64,000 nt of DNA from Opitutaceae bacterium (GCA_017994935.1 JAGOJU010000012.1:1-64000); one strand, 5' to 3'; positions 1 through 9,083 are shown, counted from the first letter of the stretch. Translations and numbers: made by a program. Notes: generated by a model not told the origin, from the sequence alone.

Positions 1-200
1 ACGAAGCCGAGCAATGCATGAAGTCGCTGCTTGCGGAGCAGTACCGGCAGACGACACATCGACTCGAGGAACACCGTGCCGTGCTCGATGGGATTGCCAA
101 CGCGCTGATGGAACGCGAAACAATTTCAGGGGATGAGGTGAGGGACCTGGTGAGGTGTCCGGTTCCAGAACCCGCAGGCCGCAACGGCCAAGCCGCATGA
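1..200 (+). CDS. ftsH: ATP-dependent zinc metalloprotease FtsH, C-terminal end (partial)
   Basis: This reading frame is open from the window edge and ends at TGA 198-200. The visible 65 or so residues match the end of the FtsH M41 peptidase domain: a long helical stretch (EQYRQTTHRLEEHRAVLDGI) followed by ANALMERETISGDEV, the family's usual 'ALLE.ETL.G.EI' ending. FtsH is a membrane-anchored AAA+ protease that degrades unassembled membrane proteins and short-lived regulators. The AAA module and HEXXH zinc site lie outside the window. The extra tail after the motif is short. The call rests on the C-terminal motif only. Confidence 0.7.
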   Translation, partial: EAEQCMKSLLAEQYRQTTHRLEEHRAVLDGIANALMERETISGDEVRDLVRCPVPEPAGRNGQAA

Positions 201-336
201 AGGCGCGTGGGGCTGCGGATGTCCGACTATTGCGCCGACGGTGAGGTCCGGAATGCGCTTCCTTCCGACGGACGTTCCCGGGCCGTAGTGCAAGAACACT
301 CGATAGGCACCGGGAGTCTGGTTCTGCACAAAGGCG

Positions 337-1320
337 TCAGCCGAGCATGTCGACGACCATGGATCGCTCCTCCACCAGCTCCTTGTTGGTGGCGGCTATC
401 TTAGACCTGGCGAAGTCGTCCATTGAATAGCCTTGGATGACTTCGTAGCTGCCCGGGGTCGTTGTGCGCACGGGCATGCCGGCCCAGACGTTCGGGTCGA
501 AGCCGTAGGCGCCGTTGGATTTCACGGCGACCGAGTGGATCGCTCCGGGAGTCACAAGGCTGCGGACATGGTCGACGAGGGCGTTTGCGGCGGACGCAGC
601 CGAGGAGGCGCCGCGCGCAGCGATGATGGCGGCTCCTCGCTTGCCGACGGTTTCGCAGAACGGGCCCTGGAGCCAGGCGGCGTCGTTGATAACGGAGGCT
701 GCGGGCTTGCCGATGATCGTCGCGTGGGCAAACGCCGGGAACATGGTGGGGCTGTGATTGCCGTAAATGAAGATGTCCCTGACTGCGGTCAGATCGACCC
801 CCGCCTTCTTTGCGAGCTGGGTTTGGGCGCGATTCTGATCGAGGCGCACCATCGCCGTAAATCGGTCAGCCGTCAGGCGCCTGGCCTGACTGGCGGCGAT
901 CATGCAGTTGGTGTTGGCCGGATTTCCCACCACGGCAACGCGTGCGTCGGCTGCAGCGACTTCGTCGATGATGCGACCCTGACCGATGAAAATCTTTCCG
1001 TTGTCCTTCAGCAGGTCCGCCCGTTCCATTCCCGGACCGCGGGGTTTTGCACCCACCAGCAGACTCCAGTTGGCGTTGTTGAATCCCACCCTGGCATCGT
1101 CGGTCATGATGATGCCCTTGAGCAGCGGGAATGCGCAGTCATCGAGCTCCATGGCAACGCCCTCGAGGGCTTTCATCGCCTTTTCGATCGGAGCTTCGAT
1201 CAGCTGGAGGATCACCGGCTGTTCGGGTCCGAACATCGCGCCCGAGGCGATGCGGAAGAGGAGCGAATATCCGATCTGACCGGCGGCGCCGGTGACAGCT
1301 ACACGTAGGGGAGCTTTCAT
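337..1320 (-). CDS. mdh: Malate dehydrogenase
   Basis: A 327-residue NAD-dependent malate dehydrogenase of the MDH type 2 (cytosolic-like) family, converting malate to oxaloacetate in the TCA cycle. It shows the N-terminal dinucleotide loop [12 protein letters not shown] (about residues 8-19), the GNPANTN segment, and the catalytic-histidine motif [11 protein letters not shown]. Length matches the family (about 327-330). The ATG at 1320 is chosen because it gives the canonical N-terminus [15 protein letters not shown]; the open frame extends upstream without conserved sequence. No Shine-Dalgarno sequence precedes it, only a pyrimidine-rich stretch. It lies 116 nt downstream of the DAHP synthase gene on the same strand, so cotranscription is possible. 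Confidence 0.95.
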   Translation of the reverse strand: MKAPLRVAVTGAAGQIGYSLLFRIASGAMFGPEQPVILQLIEAPIEKAMKALEGVAMELDDCAFPLLKGIIMTDDARVGFNNANWSLLVGAKPRGPGMERADLLKDNGKIFIGQGRIIDEVAAADARVAVVGNPANTNCMIAASQARRLTADRFTAMVRLDQNRAQTQLAKKAGVDLTAVRDIFIYGNHSPTMFPAFAHATIIGKPAASVINDAAWLQGPFCETVGKRGAAIIAARGASSAASAANALVDHVRSLVTPGAIHSVAVKSNGAYGFDPNVWAGMPVRTTTPGSYEVIQGYSMDDFARSKIAATNKELVEERSMVVDMLG

Positions 1321-1436
1321 GGTTGAGAGAGGGAAGAGTGTAGGAACAGGAGCGGGCGGGAGGCAATCTCCGGCTGAGGCTTCCTGAACCGCAGCGGGAA
1401 AAGCCGCGGCCTGGCGTCGCCGGAGGCGGGCCCGGT

Positions 1437-2495
1437 TTATTTGCCAAAGCGAGGGGCAAGGGAGGCGTGGATCTCCCGGACCAATGCCTCGGTCGTTGCC
1501 CAGTCGATGCAGCCATCGGTGATGCTGACTCCGTGGAGAAGCTTTTCCCTGGGTTGGGGGAAGGCCTGATTGCCTGCGCAAAGATTGCTTTCGATCATGG
1601 CGCCCATGATCGAGGTGTTGCCCGCGGTGATCTGGGAGAGCAGGGCGCGCATCACCTCCGGCTGCCGCTCGGGCTGCTTGTGGGAATTGTCATGGGAGCA
1701 GTCCACCAGGATGGAATTCGGAAGCCCGGCCTTTGCCAGCGCGGCTTCAGTCTGGCCGATGTGCTGCCCAGAATAGTTGGGCCCGTGGGAGCCGCCCCGC
1801 AGGACGACATGGCAGTTCGGGTTGCCCCGCGTGACGACTGCCGATGCCGCACCCTTCACATTGATGCCGAGGAAAGTCTGGGGGCACGCGGCGGCCTTGA
1901 TTGCGTTGATGGCTGTCTGGATGCCACCATCGGTTCCATTCTTGAAACCCAAGGGCATGGAAAGTCCTGACGCCATCTGGCGATGTGTCTGGGATTCGGT
2001 CGTACGCGCCCCGATGGCACCCCAGCAGACAAGGTCGGCAACATACTGGGGGGTGATCGGATCGAGTAGCTCGGTCGCTGTGGGCAGGCCCAGGTCCAGG
2101 ATATCGCGGAGAAATGCACGTCCCGTGCGGAGCCCGTGGGCGATGTCGTTGGTGCCGTCCAGGTGGGGATCCATGACCAGGCCCTTCCAACCCACGGTGG
2201 TGCGCGGTTTTTCAAAATAGACCCGCATGACGACCAGGATGCGGTCCGCCACCTCGCGGGAGAGCGAGGCCAGCCGCGTGGCGTATTCCCGACCGGCGTT
2301 CACATCATGGATGGAGCAGGGGCCTACGATCAGGAGAAATCGTTTGTCATCTGTAAAAATCAGCCGGCGGATATTGGCTCTGGCCTCGGTCACGAAGGTG
2401 GATTGACACTCGGACCTTGGAATTTCCACCAGCAGCTCCGCCGGCGAGGGCAGAGCACGGGTCTCGACGACATTGATGTCGGACGTTGCATGCAT
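1437..2495 (-). CDS. aroG: 3-deoxy-7-phosphoheptulonate (DAHP) synthase, class I
   Basis: A 352-residue class I (AroF/G/H-type) DAHP synthase, which condenses phosphoenolpyruvate and erythrose 4-phosphate in the first step of the shikimate pathway. Visible family motifs are [34 protein letters not shown] and the metal-site segments [10 protein letters not shown] and [11 protein letters not shown]. Length is typical. An in-frame TTG at 2513 is an alternative start; ATG 2495 is preferred but has only a weak AGG close to it. The symbol is family-level: aroF, aroG and aroH isozymes cannot be told apart here. The leader contains terminator-like hairpins described separately, which suggests transcription attenuation. 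Confidence 0.93.
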   Translation of the reverse strand: MHATSDINVVETRALPSPAELLVEIPRSECQSTFVTEARANIRRLIFTDDKRFLLIVGPCSIHDVNAGREYATRLASLSREVADRILVVMRVYFEKPRTTVGWKGLVMDPHLDGTNDIAHGLRTGRAFLRDILDLGLPTATELLDPITPQYVADLVCWGAIGARTTESQTHRQMASGLSMPLGFKNGTDGGIQTAINAIKAAACPQTFLGINVKGAASAVVTRGNPNCHVVLRGGSHGPNYSGQHIGQTEAALAKAGLPNSILVDCSHDNSHKQPERQPEVMRALLSQITAGNTSIMGAMIESNLCAGNQAFPQPREKLLHGVSITDGCIDWATTEALVREIHASLAPRFGK

Positions 2496-2587
2496 GACCT
2501 GCCAAACTGGCAAAATCAGGCTGATCTACGCAAGCCGCCATCTTCCCTCGGTGGAGAACACGTGTCGGACGGCTGGAAGCATGCCGG

Positions 2588-2627
2588 AAAAAAAGTTGGC
2601 CGGTCGCCTACCCCTAAGCGACCGGCC
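2588..2627 (-). terminator. Intrinsic-terminator-like hairpin in the DAHP synthase leader
   Basis: On the minus strand, a perfect 10-bp stem (GGCCGGTCGC pairing with GCGACCGGCC, arms 2618-2627 and 2598-2607, 10-nt loop) is followed by AAC and seven consecutive T (2594-2588). It sits about 95 nt upstream of the DAHP synthase ATG in the same orientation. No minus-strand gene lies upstream for more than 1.5 kb, so it is not the terminator of a preceding gene. The loop contains CTTAG, complementary to a CTAAG just upstream, so a pseudoknot is possible. Best read as an attenuator, or as the 3' end of a small RNA. Confidence 0.65.
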
Positions 2628-2644
2628 ATTTGCTTTCTTAGTTA

Positions 2645-2669
2645 CCCCAAAACTCCCGCTATGCGGGAG
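2645..2669 (-). terminator. Second, smaller hairpin with T tract in the DAHP synthase leader
   Basis: A perfect 7-bp stem CTCCCGC/GCGGGAG (2653-2659 and 2663-2669) with a 3-nt loop is followed on the minus strand by TTTTGGGG (2652-2645). It lies 25 nt before the stronger hairpin at 2598-2627. It could act as an anti-terminator, a pause site or a weak terminator of the leader transcript. Confidence 0.35.
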
Positions 2670-2692
2670 AATCGAAAAATCTGATGGTCCAA

Positions 2693-2720
2693 GTGATATA
2701 TCCGATCCATGTTATGTCAA
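2693..2720 (-). promoter_or_regulatory. Candidate sigma-70 promoter for the DAHP synthase leader
   Basis: Minus-strand TTGACA (2720-2715), a perfect -35 hexamer, is followed after 16 nt by TATCAC (2698-2693), a moderate -10 match. Transcription from here would produce a leader of roughly 190 nt carrying both hairpins before the DAHP synthase start. The surrounding stretch is clearly more AT-rich than neighbouring coding DNA. Confidence 0.4.
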
Positions 2721-2783
2721 TCGGAAGTTTGGTAATTTTAATGTGATAAAAACTAAGATATTATCCATCAGCAAATTAAACAC

Positions 2784-3695
2784 GTGAATATTTCAGAAAA
2801 AGTTGCCGGTTTCTCGGAATTTCGCCCCGCCGCATGGATACGCGTCACGGGGGAGGATGCCTTAGATTTCTTGCAAAGTCAAGTGACTCAGGACTTAAGG
2901 TCACTTGAAGATCAGGGCTTAGTCTATGGCCTTTGGTTATCCCAGAAAGGGCGGGTGCTGGCGGACAGTCTGTTTTTCAAGGTCAGCAGTCATGAATTTT
3001 TCATCATGAGCCATCATTGTCCGGGTGCGTTCTTCCTTGAGCGAATGGAAAGCTACATTGTTGCGGACGATGTGGTTGTGAAGGATATCACCCCTCAATG
3101 GAAAGGAATGACGGCCTGGGGCGATACCGCAGTTGAGTGGATGGCTGGGGCAACGGGGGTTTCGGAACAATCAGAGAAATTTCATCGATGGCAGGGCGGT
3201 TTTCTTTTCAGGGGTCGACGAGGGGTGAACCCACATTTGGAATGGCTGGCTGAAGGATTTCCACCCTTGCCGGAAGGGGCAGGGCCCACGATCCCCGGGG
3301 AGGTCGTAGAGAGGGCGCGCATTCTTGCCGGATTGCCCTCAGTGCCCGAGGATGTCGGGCCGGGCGAATTGCCGAATGAGGCCGGGCTTGAGGACTCCGC
3401 GATTTCCTATGTCAAGGGATGTTATCTTGGGCAGGAGACCATGGCGCGACTCAAGGCGATGGGACAGGTCCGGAGGAAGCTGATGCGCGTCGGGGGAGAG
3501 GGCGACAGGCCGCCATCCGGTCCCCGGCCTCTGTTTCAGGGAGCCAAGAAGATTGGAGAGCTCCGGTCGACGGCTTCCGTTCCTGCGGGCGGGTATGTGG
3601 GGTTTGCGCTGGTGACGCTTTTGGGCTTTGAGTTGTCGCGTGGACTTTCACTTGAACCGGGTGGCCCTGAAACACTGCGGCTTTTGCAGGCATGA
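2784..3695 (+). CDS. ygfZ: YgfZ/GcvT-domain folate-binding protein
   Basis: A 303-residue member of the YgfZ (COG0354) family, tetrahydrofolate-binding proteins related to the glycine-cleavage T protein that support Fe-S cluster enzymes, especially MiaB-type radical SAM proteins. The diagnostic K-G-C-Y-x-G-Q-E motif is present (VKGCYLGQETMARL, about residue 210), including the conserved cysteine. The N-terminal GcvT-like half (FRPAAWIRVTGEDALDFLQS) is also typical. Start is GTG 2784, which begins MNISEKVAGF; no clear Shine-Dalgarno precedes it. Its stop overlaps the next small gene by 4 nt. The nearby sufU gene fits a shared role in Fe-S metabolism. Confidence 0.9.
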   Translation: MNISEKVAGFSEFRPAAWIRVTGEDALDFLQSQVTQDLRSLEDQGLVYGLWLSQKGRVLADSLFFKVSSHEFFIMSHHCPGAFFLERMESYIVADDVVVKDITPQWKGMTAWGDTAVEWMAGATGVSEQSEKFHRWQGGFLFRGRRGVNPHLEWLAEGFPPLPEGAGPTIPGEVVERARILAGLPSVPEDVGPGELPNEAGLEDSAISYVKGCYLGQETMARLKAMGQVRRKLMRVGGEGDRPPSGPRPLFQGAKKIGELRSTASVPAGGYVGFALVTLLGFELSRGLSLEPGGPETLRLLQA

Positions 3696-3895
3696 CTGAA
3701 CACGAACAAATCACCGGGCTCCTCGTCCGTCTCGGCGCGGGCGTCGCGCAGGCAAGAACCATGGCATCGCAGTTGCAGAGGCGCTGTGATCAATGGGTGA
3801 AGGAGCGCAACCTGCCGCGGGAGGAGGCGATGGCTCAACTCCTTCAAATGGTGATCAAGGGGCGAAATGGGGAAGCACCTGCATGCGAGACTTGA
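3692..3895 (+). CDS. Small hypothetical protein coupled to ygfZ
   Basis: A 67-residue protein whose ATG overlaps the ygfZ stop codon (ATGA), the usual arrangement for translational coupling. It is predicted to be helical and charged (ARTMASQLQRRCDQWVKERN, then REEAMAQLLQMVIKG), with no signal peptide or membrane segment. I do not recognise the family. The coupling and codon use like its neighbours argue that it is real rather than a shadow frame. Position suggests an accessory role with YgfZ or Fe-S assembly, but this is inference. Confidence 0.6.
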   Translation: MTEHEQITGLLVRLGAGVAQARTMASQLQRRCDQWVKERNLPREEAMAQLLQMVIKGRNGEAPACET

Positions 3896-4038
3896 TTCCC
3901 TCCCGGTATCCGTTTTCCGGGTGCATCCTGGACTGACATTCCTCGAGGACCCTCGGCGCAACCAAGGAGGAATTTGAGTATTTCCCCAATTTCCGCTTTG
4001 GTGGGAGATTGCTGCCGTCCAAGCTGGCAATTTCATCC

Positions 4039-4467
4039 ATGAGCGATCTCACCGATCTCTATCAACACGTCATCCTCGACCACAATCGCCGCCCCAGAAA
4101 CCGCGGCGTGCTGCCGACTGCCAATCGCGTGGCCCATGGGGACAATCCTACCTGCGGTGATCAGTGCAGTGTTTACCTGCGCATGGAGGGGGATCGTGTG
4201 GCGGAGATCAGCTTCGATGGCCAGGGGTGTGCGATTTCCCAGGCGAGTGCCTCGCTCATGACCACCCAGGTCAAGGGAAAGACGCCTGAGGAGGCTCAGG
4301 TGCTTTACGATCAGTTTCACCGGATCGTGACGACCGGCGAAGCGCCGGATGAGATCAGCGACCTCGCGGCATTTGCGGGAGTGCACGCCTATCCGGCCAG
4401 AATCAAGTGCGCGACTCTTGGCTGGCATGCGGCGCTTGAGGCCATGCGAAAGCCCGCAAAAGATTGA
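4039..4467 (+). CDS. sufU: SufU-type iron-sulfur cluster assembly protein
   Basis: A 142-residue SufU/IscU-fold protein. SufU works with the SufS cysteine desulfurase in Fe-S cluster assembly, binding zinc through conserved Asp and Cys residues. The sequence has the N-terminal LYQHVILDHNRRPRNRG, the first cysteine in GDNPTCGDQC, the second in GQGCAISQASASL, and the third in RIKCATLGWHA, all in register with the family. The ATG 4039 start gives MSDLTDLYQ; the frame is open further upstream but without conserved sequence. No sufBCDS genes are adjacent. It converges on the MFS gene with a 7-nt gap. Confidence 0.9.
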   Translation: MSDLTDLYQHVILDHNRRPRNRGVLPTANRVAHGDNPTCGDQCSVYLRMEGDRVAEISFDGQGCAISQASASLMTTQVKGKTPEEAQVLYDQFHRIVTTGEAPDEISDLAAFAGVHAYPARIKCATLGWHAALEAMRKPAKD

Positions 4468-4474
4468 GAGTGGT

Positions 4475-5788
4475 CTATGCCGGCAGTGGCTTGCCCTTGG
4501 TCTCCGGCGCGAACCAGATGACGATCATACCAAGAATGTAGATCAGCGTGATGATCGCACCTGCGCGAGCGTAGCTGCCATTGAAAGTCTGCATGAGCTG
4601 GCCCATATAGAGGGCGCCAATTGCCGCAAAGATCCGTCCGGTATTGTAAGCGACACCCTGTGCGGTTGCGCGGATGCGAGTGGGAAACAGTTCGGGGAGG
4701 TACAATGGCAGCCAGCCGTAAAAGGCGGCTGTCGTCATTCCCGCAAGGAACGTCAGCACGAGGAATTGGGTGCCGTAGGCGTCCGTTCCGCGGAAGAGCA
4801 GTCCGCAGACCACGAGCGAGGCCAGGCAAAGCGTAAAATACACGGTGCGACGCTTGAACTGCCCGCCCAGCCAGCCTCCTCCCAGGCAACCGATGATTGC
4901 ACCCAATCCGCTAAGGAGCCCCGTCCATGCCTTGGCCTCAGGGTCGTGTCCCCCGGTGAGCTTGTCGGCCCAAAGTGGCAGCCACTGGACCGAGCCCCAG
5001 GTGCCAATCAGGGCGATGCCTGAAAACACGATCCCAAGAACCATCGTGCCCCGATAGGTGCTTGAAAAAATCTCCTTCATTGGCCGCGTCGGTGCGGCCT
5101 TGGCCGCCTGCTCCCATTTTTCCGACTCGGGCACAAAAAGCCGGACGATGAATGTCAACAGCGCAGGCGTTGCTCCCACGATTGCGACCCAGCGCCAGGA
5201 GTCTTGGGTGACATGAACAAATAGACCGATGACCGCGATCAGGGCAAAGCCGATATTCGCCGCCGCCCCGATGATGCCCGCAAGCATCGGACGGAAACGT
5301 TCCGGCCAGACCTCCATGACCAATGCAACCCCTAGGGACCATTCGCCACCCATACCGAGTGCTGCGATGAACCGGATCGCGGTGAGTTGCTCAGGGGTCT
5401 TCACGAAGTAGGTGAAGCCCGTGAAGAGGGAGTAGGTCAAAATGCTTGCAGCGAGTGCATGCACACGTCCGATCTTGTCACCAAGCCACCCGAAAACCAG
5501 TCCCCCTGCCGCGGCGCCGAGAAGAAAAGCCGCGGTGATGACGCCCATCCAGTGACCCACGTAGGCGTCGGCCGCACCCGCACCCATGGCCCCGTGCATT
5601 TCGAGCAGGGCGGGGCGGGCGATCAGCGGGAAGAGGCCCATTTCGAGGCCGTCGAACATCCAGCCCAGAAAGGCTGCAAGCAGGACGGCACCGAGTTTTC
5701 TGGATTGGGAGTGGGAACTCACAGGAGGATTGAGGGGTTGAGGATGGAATTTGCGTGCAGGGGTGATCTCCGGACGCGACTCCTGCAC
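4475..5788 (-). CDS. MFS transporter (sugar/organic acid:H+ symporter type)
   Basis: A 437-residue major facilitator superfamily permease with about 12 hydrophobic segments. The signature between helices 2 and 3 is present (FGWLGDKIGRVHAL), as is a later family motif (LPELFPTRIRATAQG). This resembles the metabolite:H+ symporter and sialate/aromatic-acid carriers, but the substrate cannot be read from sequence. The frame begins with GTG at 5788; a GTG at 5722 (protein starting SSHSQSRKLGAVLLAA) is an equally possible start because the first 22 residues are not conserved-looking. It lies downstream of upp on the same strand, 78 nt away, so the two may be cotranscribed. Confidence 0.85.
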   Translation of the reverse strand: MQESRPEITPARKFHPQPLNPPVSSHSQSRKLGAVLLAAFLGWMFDGLEMGLFPLIARPALLEMHGAMGAGAADAYVGHWMGVITAAFLLGAAAGGLVFGWLGDKIGRVHALAASILTYSLFTGFTYFVKTPEQLTAIRFIAALGMGGEWSLGVALVMEVWPERFRPMLAGIIGAAANIGFALIAVIGLFVHVTQDSWRWVAIVGATPALLTFIVRLFVPESEKWEQAAKAAPTRPMKEIFSSTYRGTMVLGIVFSGIALIGTWGSVQWLPLWADKLTGGHDPEAKAWTGLLSGLGAIIGCLGGGWLGGQFKRRTVYFTLCLASLVVCGLLFRGTDAYGTQFLVLTFLAGMTTAAFYGWLPLYLPELFPTRIRATAQGVAYNTGRIFAAIGALYMGQLMQTFNGSYARAGAIITLIYILGMIVIWFAPETKGKPLPA

Positions 5789-5866
5789 GGGCCGCGGGGA
5801 ACTGAAAGGGAGGGGATAATCGCGGCAAAACGTCGCAAGTCACGTAAGATCAACCAAAGAGAGGAA

Positions 5867-6481
5867 CTAAGTTCCGTACAGTCGATCGCCGAAGTCCCCC
5901 AACCCCGGGAGAATGTACTTCCTGTTGTTGAGACTGCGGTCGTGCGCAGCGGTGTAAATTGGGACCTCGGGATGGGCTGAGTGGACCGTTGCGACCCCTT
6001 CGGGCGAGCTTACAATGCAGACGATACGAATATCCGTCCCGCCTGCCGCCTTGATCGAATTGAGCGCGTACACCGCGCTTCCACCGGTGGCGAGCATGGG
6101 GTCGACCACCACAATTCGCCGTCCGGTCAGCTCCGGAAGCTTGCAATAGTAACTTCGGGCAACCGCCGTGGTATGATCCCGCTCGAGGCCGATATAGCCC
6201 ACGCTTACATCGGGAAAAAGATCGAGAAATGACTGCACCATCCCGAGTCCCGCCCGCAGGATGGGGATCACGACCATGGACTGCGCGAGGACCGGGCTCG
6301 TCATGGTCTCCAGCGGTGTTTCGATGGGAATGTTGCGGAGGGTGAGATCCTTGTTGGCCTCCAGTGCAAGCAGCAGGCTGATGCGGTTTGCCAGGGCCCG
6401 GAAGGCGGCGGGTTTTGTCGTGCGATCGCGCAGGTGCGTCATGATATGGACGCCCAGGGGGTGATTGAGAATGTGAAGCAT
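5867..6481 (-). CDS. upp: Uracil phosphoribosyltransferase
   Basis: A 204-residue cytosolic enzyme making UMP from uracil and PRPP (pyrimidine salvage). The PRPP-binding loop is visible as VVVDPMLATGGSA, and the uracil-binding C-terminus as PEVPIYTAAHDRSLNNRKYILPG broken across the end of the protein. The N-terminal MLHILNHPLGVHIMTHLRD is typical ('V.DHPLV.HKLT.LRD'). Length agrees with the family (about 208). ATG 6481 is chosen on this conservation. The penicillin-acylase gene ends 29 nt upstream on the same strand. Confidence 0.95.
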   Translation of the reverse strand: MLHILNHPLGVHIMTHLRDRTTKPAAFRALANRISLLLALEANKDLTLRNIPIETPLETMTSPVLAQSMVVIPILRAGLGMVQSFLDLFPDVSVGYIGLERDHTTAVARSYYCKLPELTGRRIVVVDPMLATGGSAVYALNSIKAAGGTDIRIVCIVSSPEGVATVHSAHPEVPIYTAAHDRSLNNRKYILPGLGDFGDRLYGT

Positions 6482-6510
6482 GGGGGTACGCTGGGAATTC
6501 TGCGTTGGAT

Positions 6511-8958
6511 CTACGGTGTCAGCGTCAGGGTGTGCCGTGCGGGACCCGGGAGGAAGGGCGAGGGATCTCCGCGCACCCAGGCCTGATGTCCGGCCCGGTA
6601 GTAGGGCGAGAGTGGATGGCCCGACTGCCCGGCGGGCATGTGAAAAATACCCTCCTTTTCATGTCCCGGAGAAACCACCATGCGTTCGCTCGCGCCTTCG
6701 GTTCTGCTTTGCACGCGGGGCATGTCGGTGTCGCCCGGGAGTTCCTGGGTCGGCATGTCGATGAATTTAGAAAGGAACCCCGGAAGGCTATGACTGAATG
6801 CGTGGCGGATCGTGACCGTGTTGAAGTTTCCCCAGGTTGCCCGCTCGAGGGAAACACTGGAATGGTTGATGGATGCGACCCCATCGTCGACAGCGGCAAG
6901 CAGGAGATCCGACCATGAGGCATAGTCGCCCGCCAGCAAATGCAGGGGCTGATGTTCGAGCAGCGACCACAGCGGATCCTCGTAGGGAAGGACGCGGAAA
7001 TTGAAGTCGTCCCATTGTTCACGACAGCGTTCGAAGATCGGATCCATGACGCGCGAGGCGACGTGCTGACGCCAGTTTCTGACGAGGCGGTAGCTGACGC
7101 TGTCGACGGTGGCGTGTCCCTGCCAGTTCTCGACGAGTTTTCGAAAGGTGGCGCGGTCCGGGTGTTTTGCGATCGCCAACGGCGTGAGTACCTCGAGCAG
7201 TTTTTTCTGCCAGCGATCGAGGAAGACGCCGCGATCATCCAGAGCTACTCCGAGGAAGGCGGAAGCCTCGATGGGACTGCCCGCGGATTTTCGGGCGAGT
7301 TCCTGCGCCAGGTCGCGAAGGCGCGCGGCGCGGGCGACGGCATTGTAACCGCCGTCTCCCAGTCGCTCAAATTCCTCGCCGCCGAGCATGCGCTGATTGG
7401 CGGACCAGAGGACTTCACCGGGTTTGGCACGCACCACGGGAACTTGATCCGGTGGAAGAAAACCGGCCCAGCCGCGGTCGCCGTAGGCCCATGAAATCGG
7501 CAGACGGCCATCAAATCCCTTCCTTGACGGGAGGCGCCCGGCAATCGTCCAAGCCAAGGCACCGGACTTGTCTGCCACCAGCATGTTGAGTGCCGGGATG
7601 CCTGCGACATGCGCCGTCGCAATTGCCTCGTCGGCAGTCTTTGCGGTTTCCAGTCCCATGATCCTGAGATTGATAGCACCCGGCTCGCGCAGCAGCCACT
7701 TGAAGGCCAGCGGTCGTTTGCCGTCGGTGCGGCCAACGACGGGCCCCCAGCGCGTCCATTGCGTGGTCATTTCCACGTCCGGTTCGCCCTTCACGTGGAT
7801 TTTCTGGGTGCGGTATTCGAAATCCAGAACCTTGCCATCATTGACGTAGAGCATGTCCGGAGTGACCTCATCTGGCTGGACCTGCACCAGATCCCCGCAG
7901 TCGGCATAGCTGTTGGTGAAGCCCCAGGCGATTGATCCATTGCTGCCAGCGACGATTGCGGGGGTTCCTGGAAGGGTCACACCGGTCACCTCGTGGGTGC
8001 GCGGCTCAGGACCGGGATCAGTCCATTGAAGCCGGGCGCGGTACCAGACATTGGGTACCGCCAGAGTGAGGTGCATGTCGTTCTCGATCGTCGCCGGCCC
8101 GCCGCCTGCGGGACCTGCAATCCCAAAACAATTGGATCCGGGTTGGAAATCCGCTGTGTGCCGGTTCCACTTGGTCCCCGGTGTCAGTGGCAGGGAAACC
8201 GTGGATCGATCCGGAGCCTTTCTCATGCCCCGGAGGTCAAGTATGCGCGGGCCGGGCGGCGGGGGCAGGGGGGAGGTGGTGCCGTCGAGGGCGGCATCAT
8301 GGGGCCCGATGGCGGGTGCAAAGAAGGCGAGTCCCGCGCTGCCAAGCTGGTTTCGCACCACCATCAGGGTCTGTTCGTAGTTGCCGGTCTCGTCCTGCAG
8401 ATCGAGCGCCATGGCGTAGATGCAGAGGAGCGTGTCCTCCGGTGCCCAGGGCTTGGGTTGCGTGCGAAGGACCAGGTATTCCCAGGGGCGGTCGGCGAAC
8501 GTTTTCAACGCCGCATTCACGCCTGCCGCATAGGCCTCGATCAACTGATGTTCCTCTGGCGCGAGCTGCGACAGCATCTTCAAGGAGAGCGGACGCAGCT
8601 CATGTACGCGGGCCCCGCGATCGAGCGGGAGGGCAATGGAGCCGAACAGCTCAGCGAGTTCACCGGCCGCCCGCCGCCTCGACAGGTCCATTTGGAAAAA
8701 ACGGTCCTGCCCATGGACGAAGCCGAGTGCGCGGGCCAGATCGATGCGTGAGGCGCCCCGCAGTGTCGGCACGCCAAGGGAGTCGCGTTCGATTGTGACG
8801 GGCGCCGTGAGTCCGGCGATGGCCATGCTGCCGTCGAGGGCAGGCAGGCTCGAGCGGAACTTCGACCAGGCCCACGCGAAGAGCAGCAGGGCGATCAGGG
8901 CGATCCCGCAGGCGGCGGCGCCGATGATGCGAAGGCGGCGTTGGAGCGTGGAGAGCAT
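6511..8958 (-). CDS. Penicillin acylase family (Ntn-hydrolase) protein
   Basis: An 815-residue member of the penicillin amidase family (PF01804), N-terminal-nucleophile hydrolases that mature by self-cleavage into alpha and beta chains. An N-terminal membrane/signal segment (about residues 9-30) precedes the alpha chain, with the family's HGQDRFFQMDLSRR and AGELAELFG. The predicted processing site is PGSNCFGIAG, where the Ser becomes the beta-chain nucleophile; most relatives have GSN followed by Asn or Ala and Trp, so the Cys-Phe pair is a variation. Relatives hydrolyse beta-lactam side chains, acyl-homoserine lactones or N-acyl amino acids; the substrate here is not evident. It is probably periplasmic. 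Confidence 0.88.
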   Translation of the reverse strand: MLSTLQRRLRIIGAAACGIALIALLLFAWAWSKFRSSLPALDGSMAIAGLTAPVTIERDSLGVPTLRGASRIDLARALGFVHGQDRFFQMDLSRRRAAGELAELFGSIALPLDRGARVHELRPLSLKMLSQLAPEEHQLIEAYAAGVNAALKTFADRPWEYLVLRTQPKPWAPEDTLLCIYAMALDLQDETGNYEQTLMVVRNQLGSAGLAFFAPAIGPHDAALDGTTSPLPPPPGPRILDLRGMRKAPDRSTVSLPLTPGTKWNRHTADFQPGSNCFGIAGPAGGGPATIENDMHLTLAVPNVWYRARLQWTDPGPEPRTHEVTGVTLPGTPAIVAGSNGSIAWGFTNSYADCGDLVQVQPDEVTPDMLYVNDGKVLDFEYRTQKIHVKGEPDVEMTTQWTRWGPVVGRTDGKRPLAFKWLLREPGAINLRIMGLETAKTADEAIATAHVAGIPALNMLVADKSGALAWTIAGRLPSRKGFDGRLPISWAYGDRGWAGFLPPDQVPVVRAKPGEVLWSANQRMLGGEEFERLGDGGYNAVARAARLRDLAQELARKSAGSPIEASAFLGVALDDRGVFLDRWQKKLLEVLTPLAIAKHPDRATFRKLVENWQGHATVDSVSYRLVRNWRQHVASRVMDPIFERCREQWDDFNFRVLPYEDPLWSLLEHQPLHLLAGDYASWSDLLLAAVDDGVASINHSSVSLERATWGNFNTVTIRHAFSHSLPGFLSKFIDMPTQELPGDTDMPRVQSRTEGASERMVVSPGHEKEGIFHMPAGQSGHPLSPYYRAGHQAWVRGDPSPFLPGPARHTLTLTP

Positions 8959-9083
8959 GACGGAAATGGAAATGCGGCGCGGTGAAGCGCCTGAACGGCA
9001 AGACCGCGGGTGTTAGTGTCACCGCTGCGGCCTGAGTGCCAACCTTTATCGTTGCCGCCGCGGCAGGACGCAGGGGTGCGGCT

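Noticed and set aside
126..329. 67-codon minus-strand frame after mdh
   Set aside because: It runs over the end of ftsH on the opposite strand, has no motif, and has only a weak start.
433..1308. Long plus-strand frame opposite mdh
   Set aside because: It is the antisense shadow of a clear malate dehydrogenase gene and has repetitive Gly/Asp/His composition without domains.
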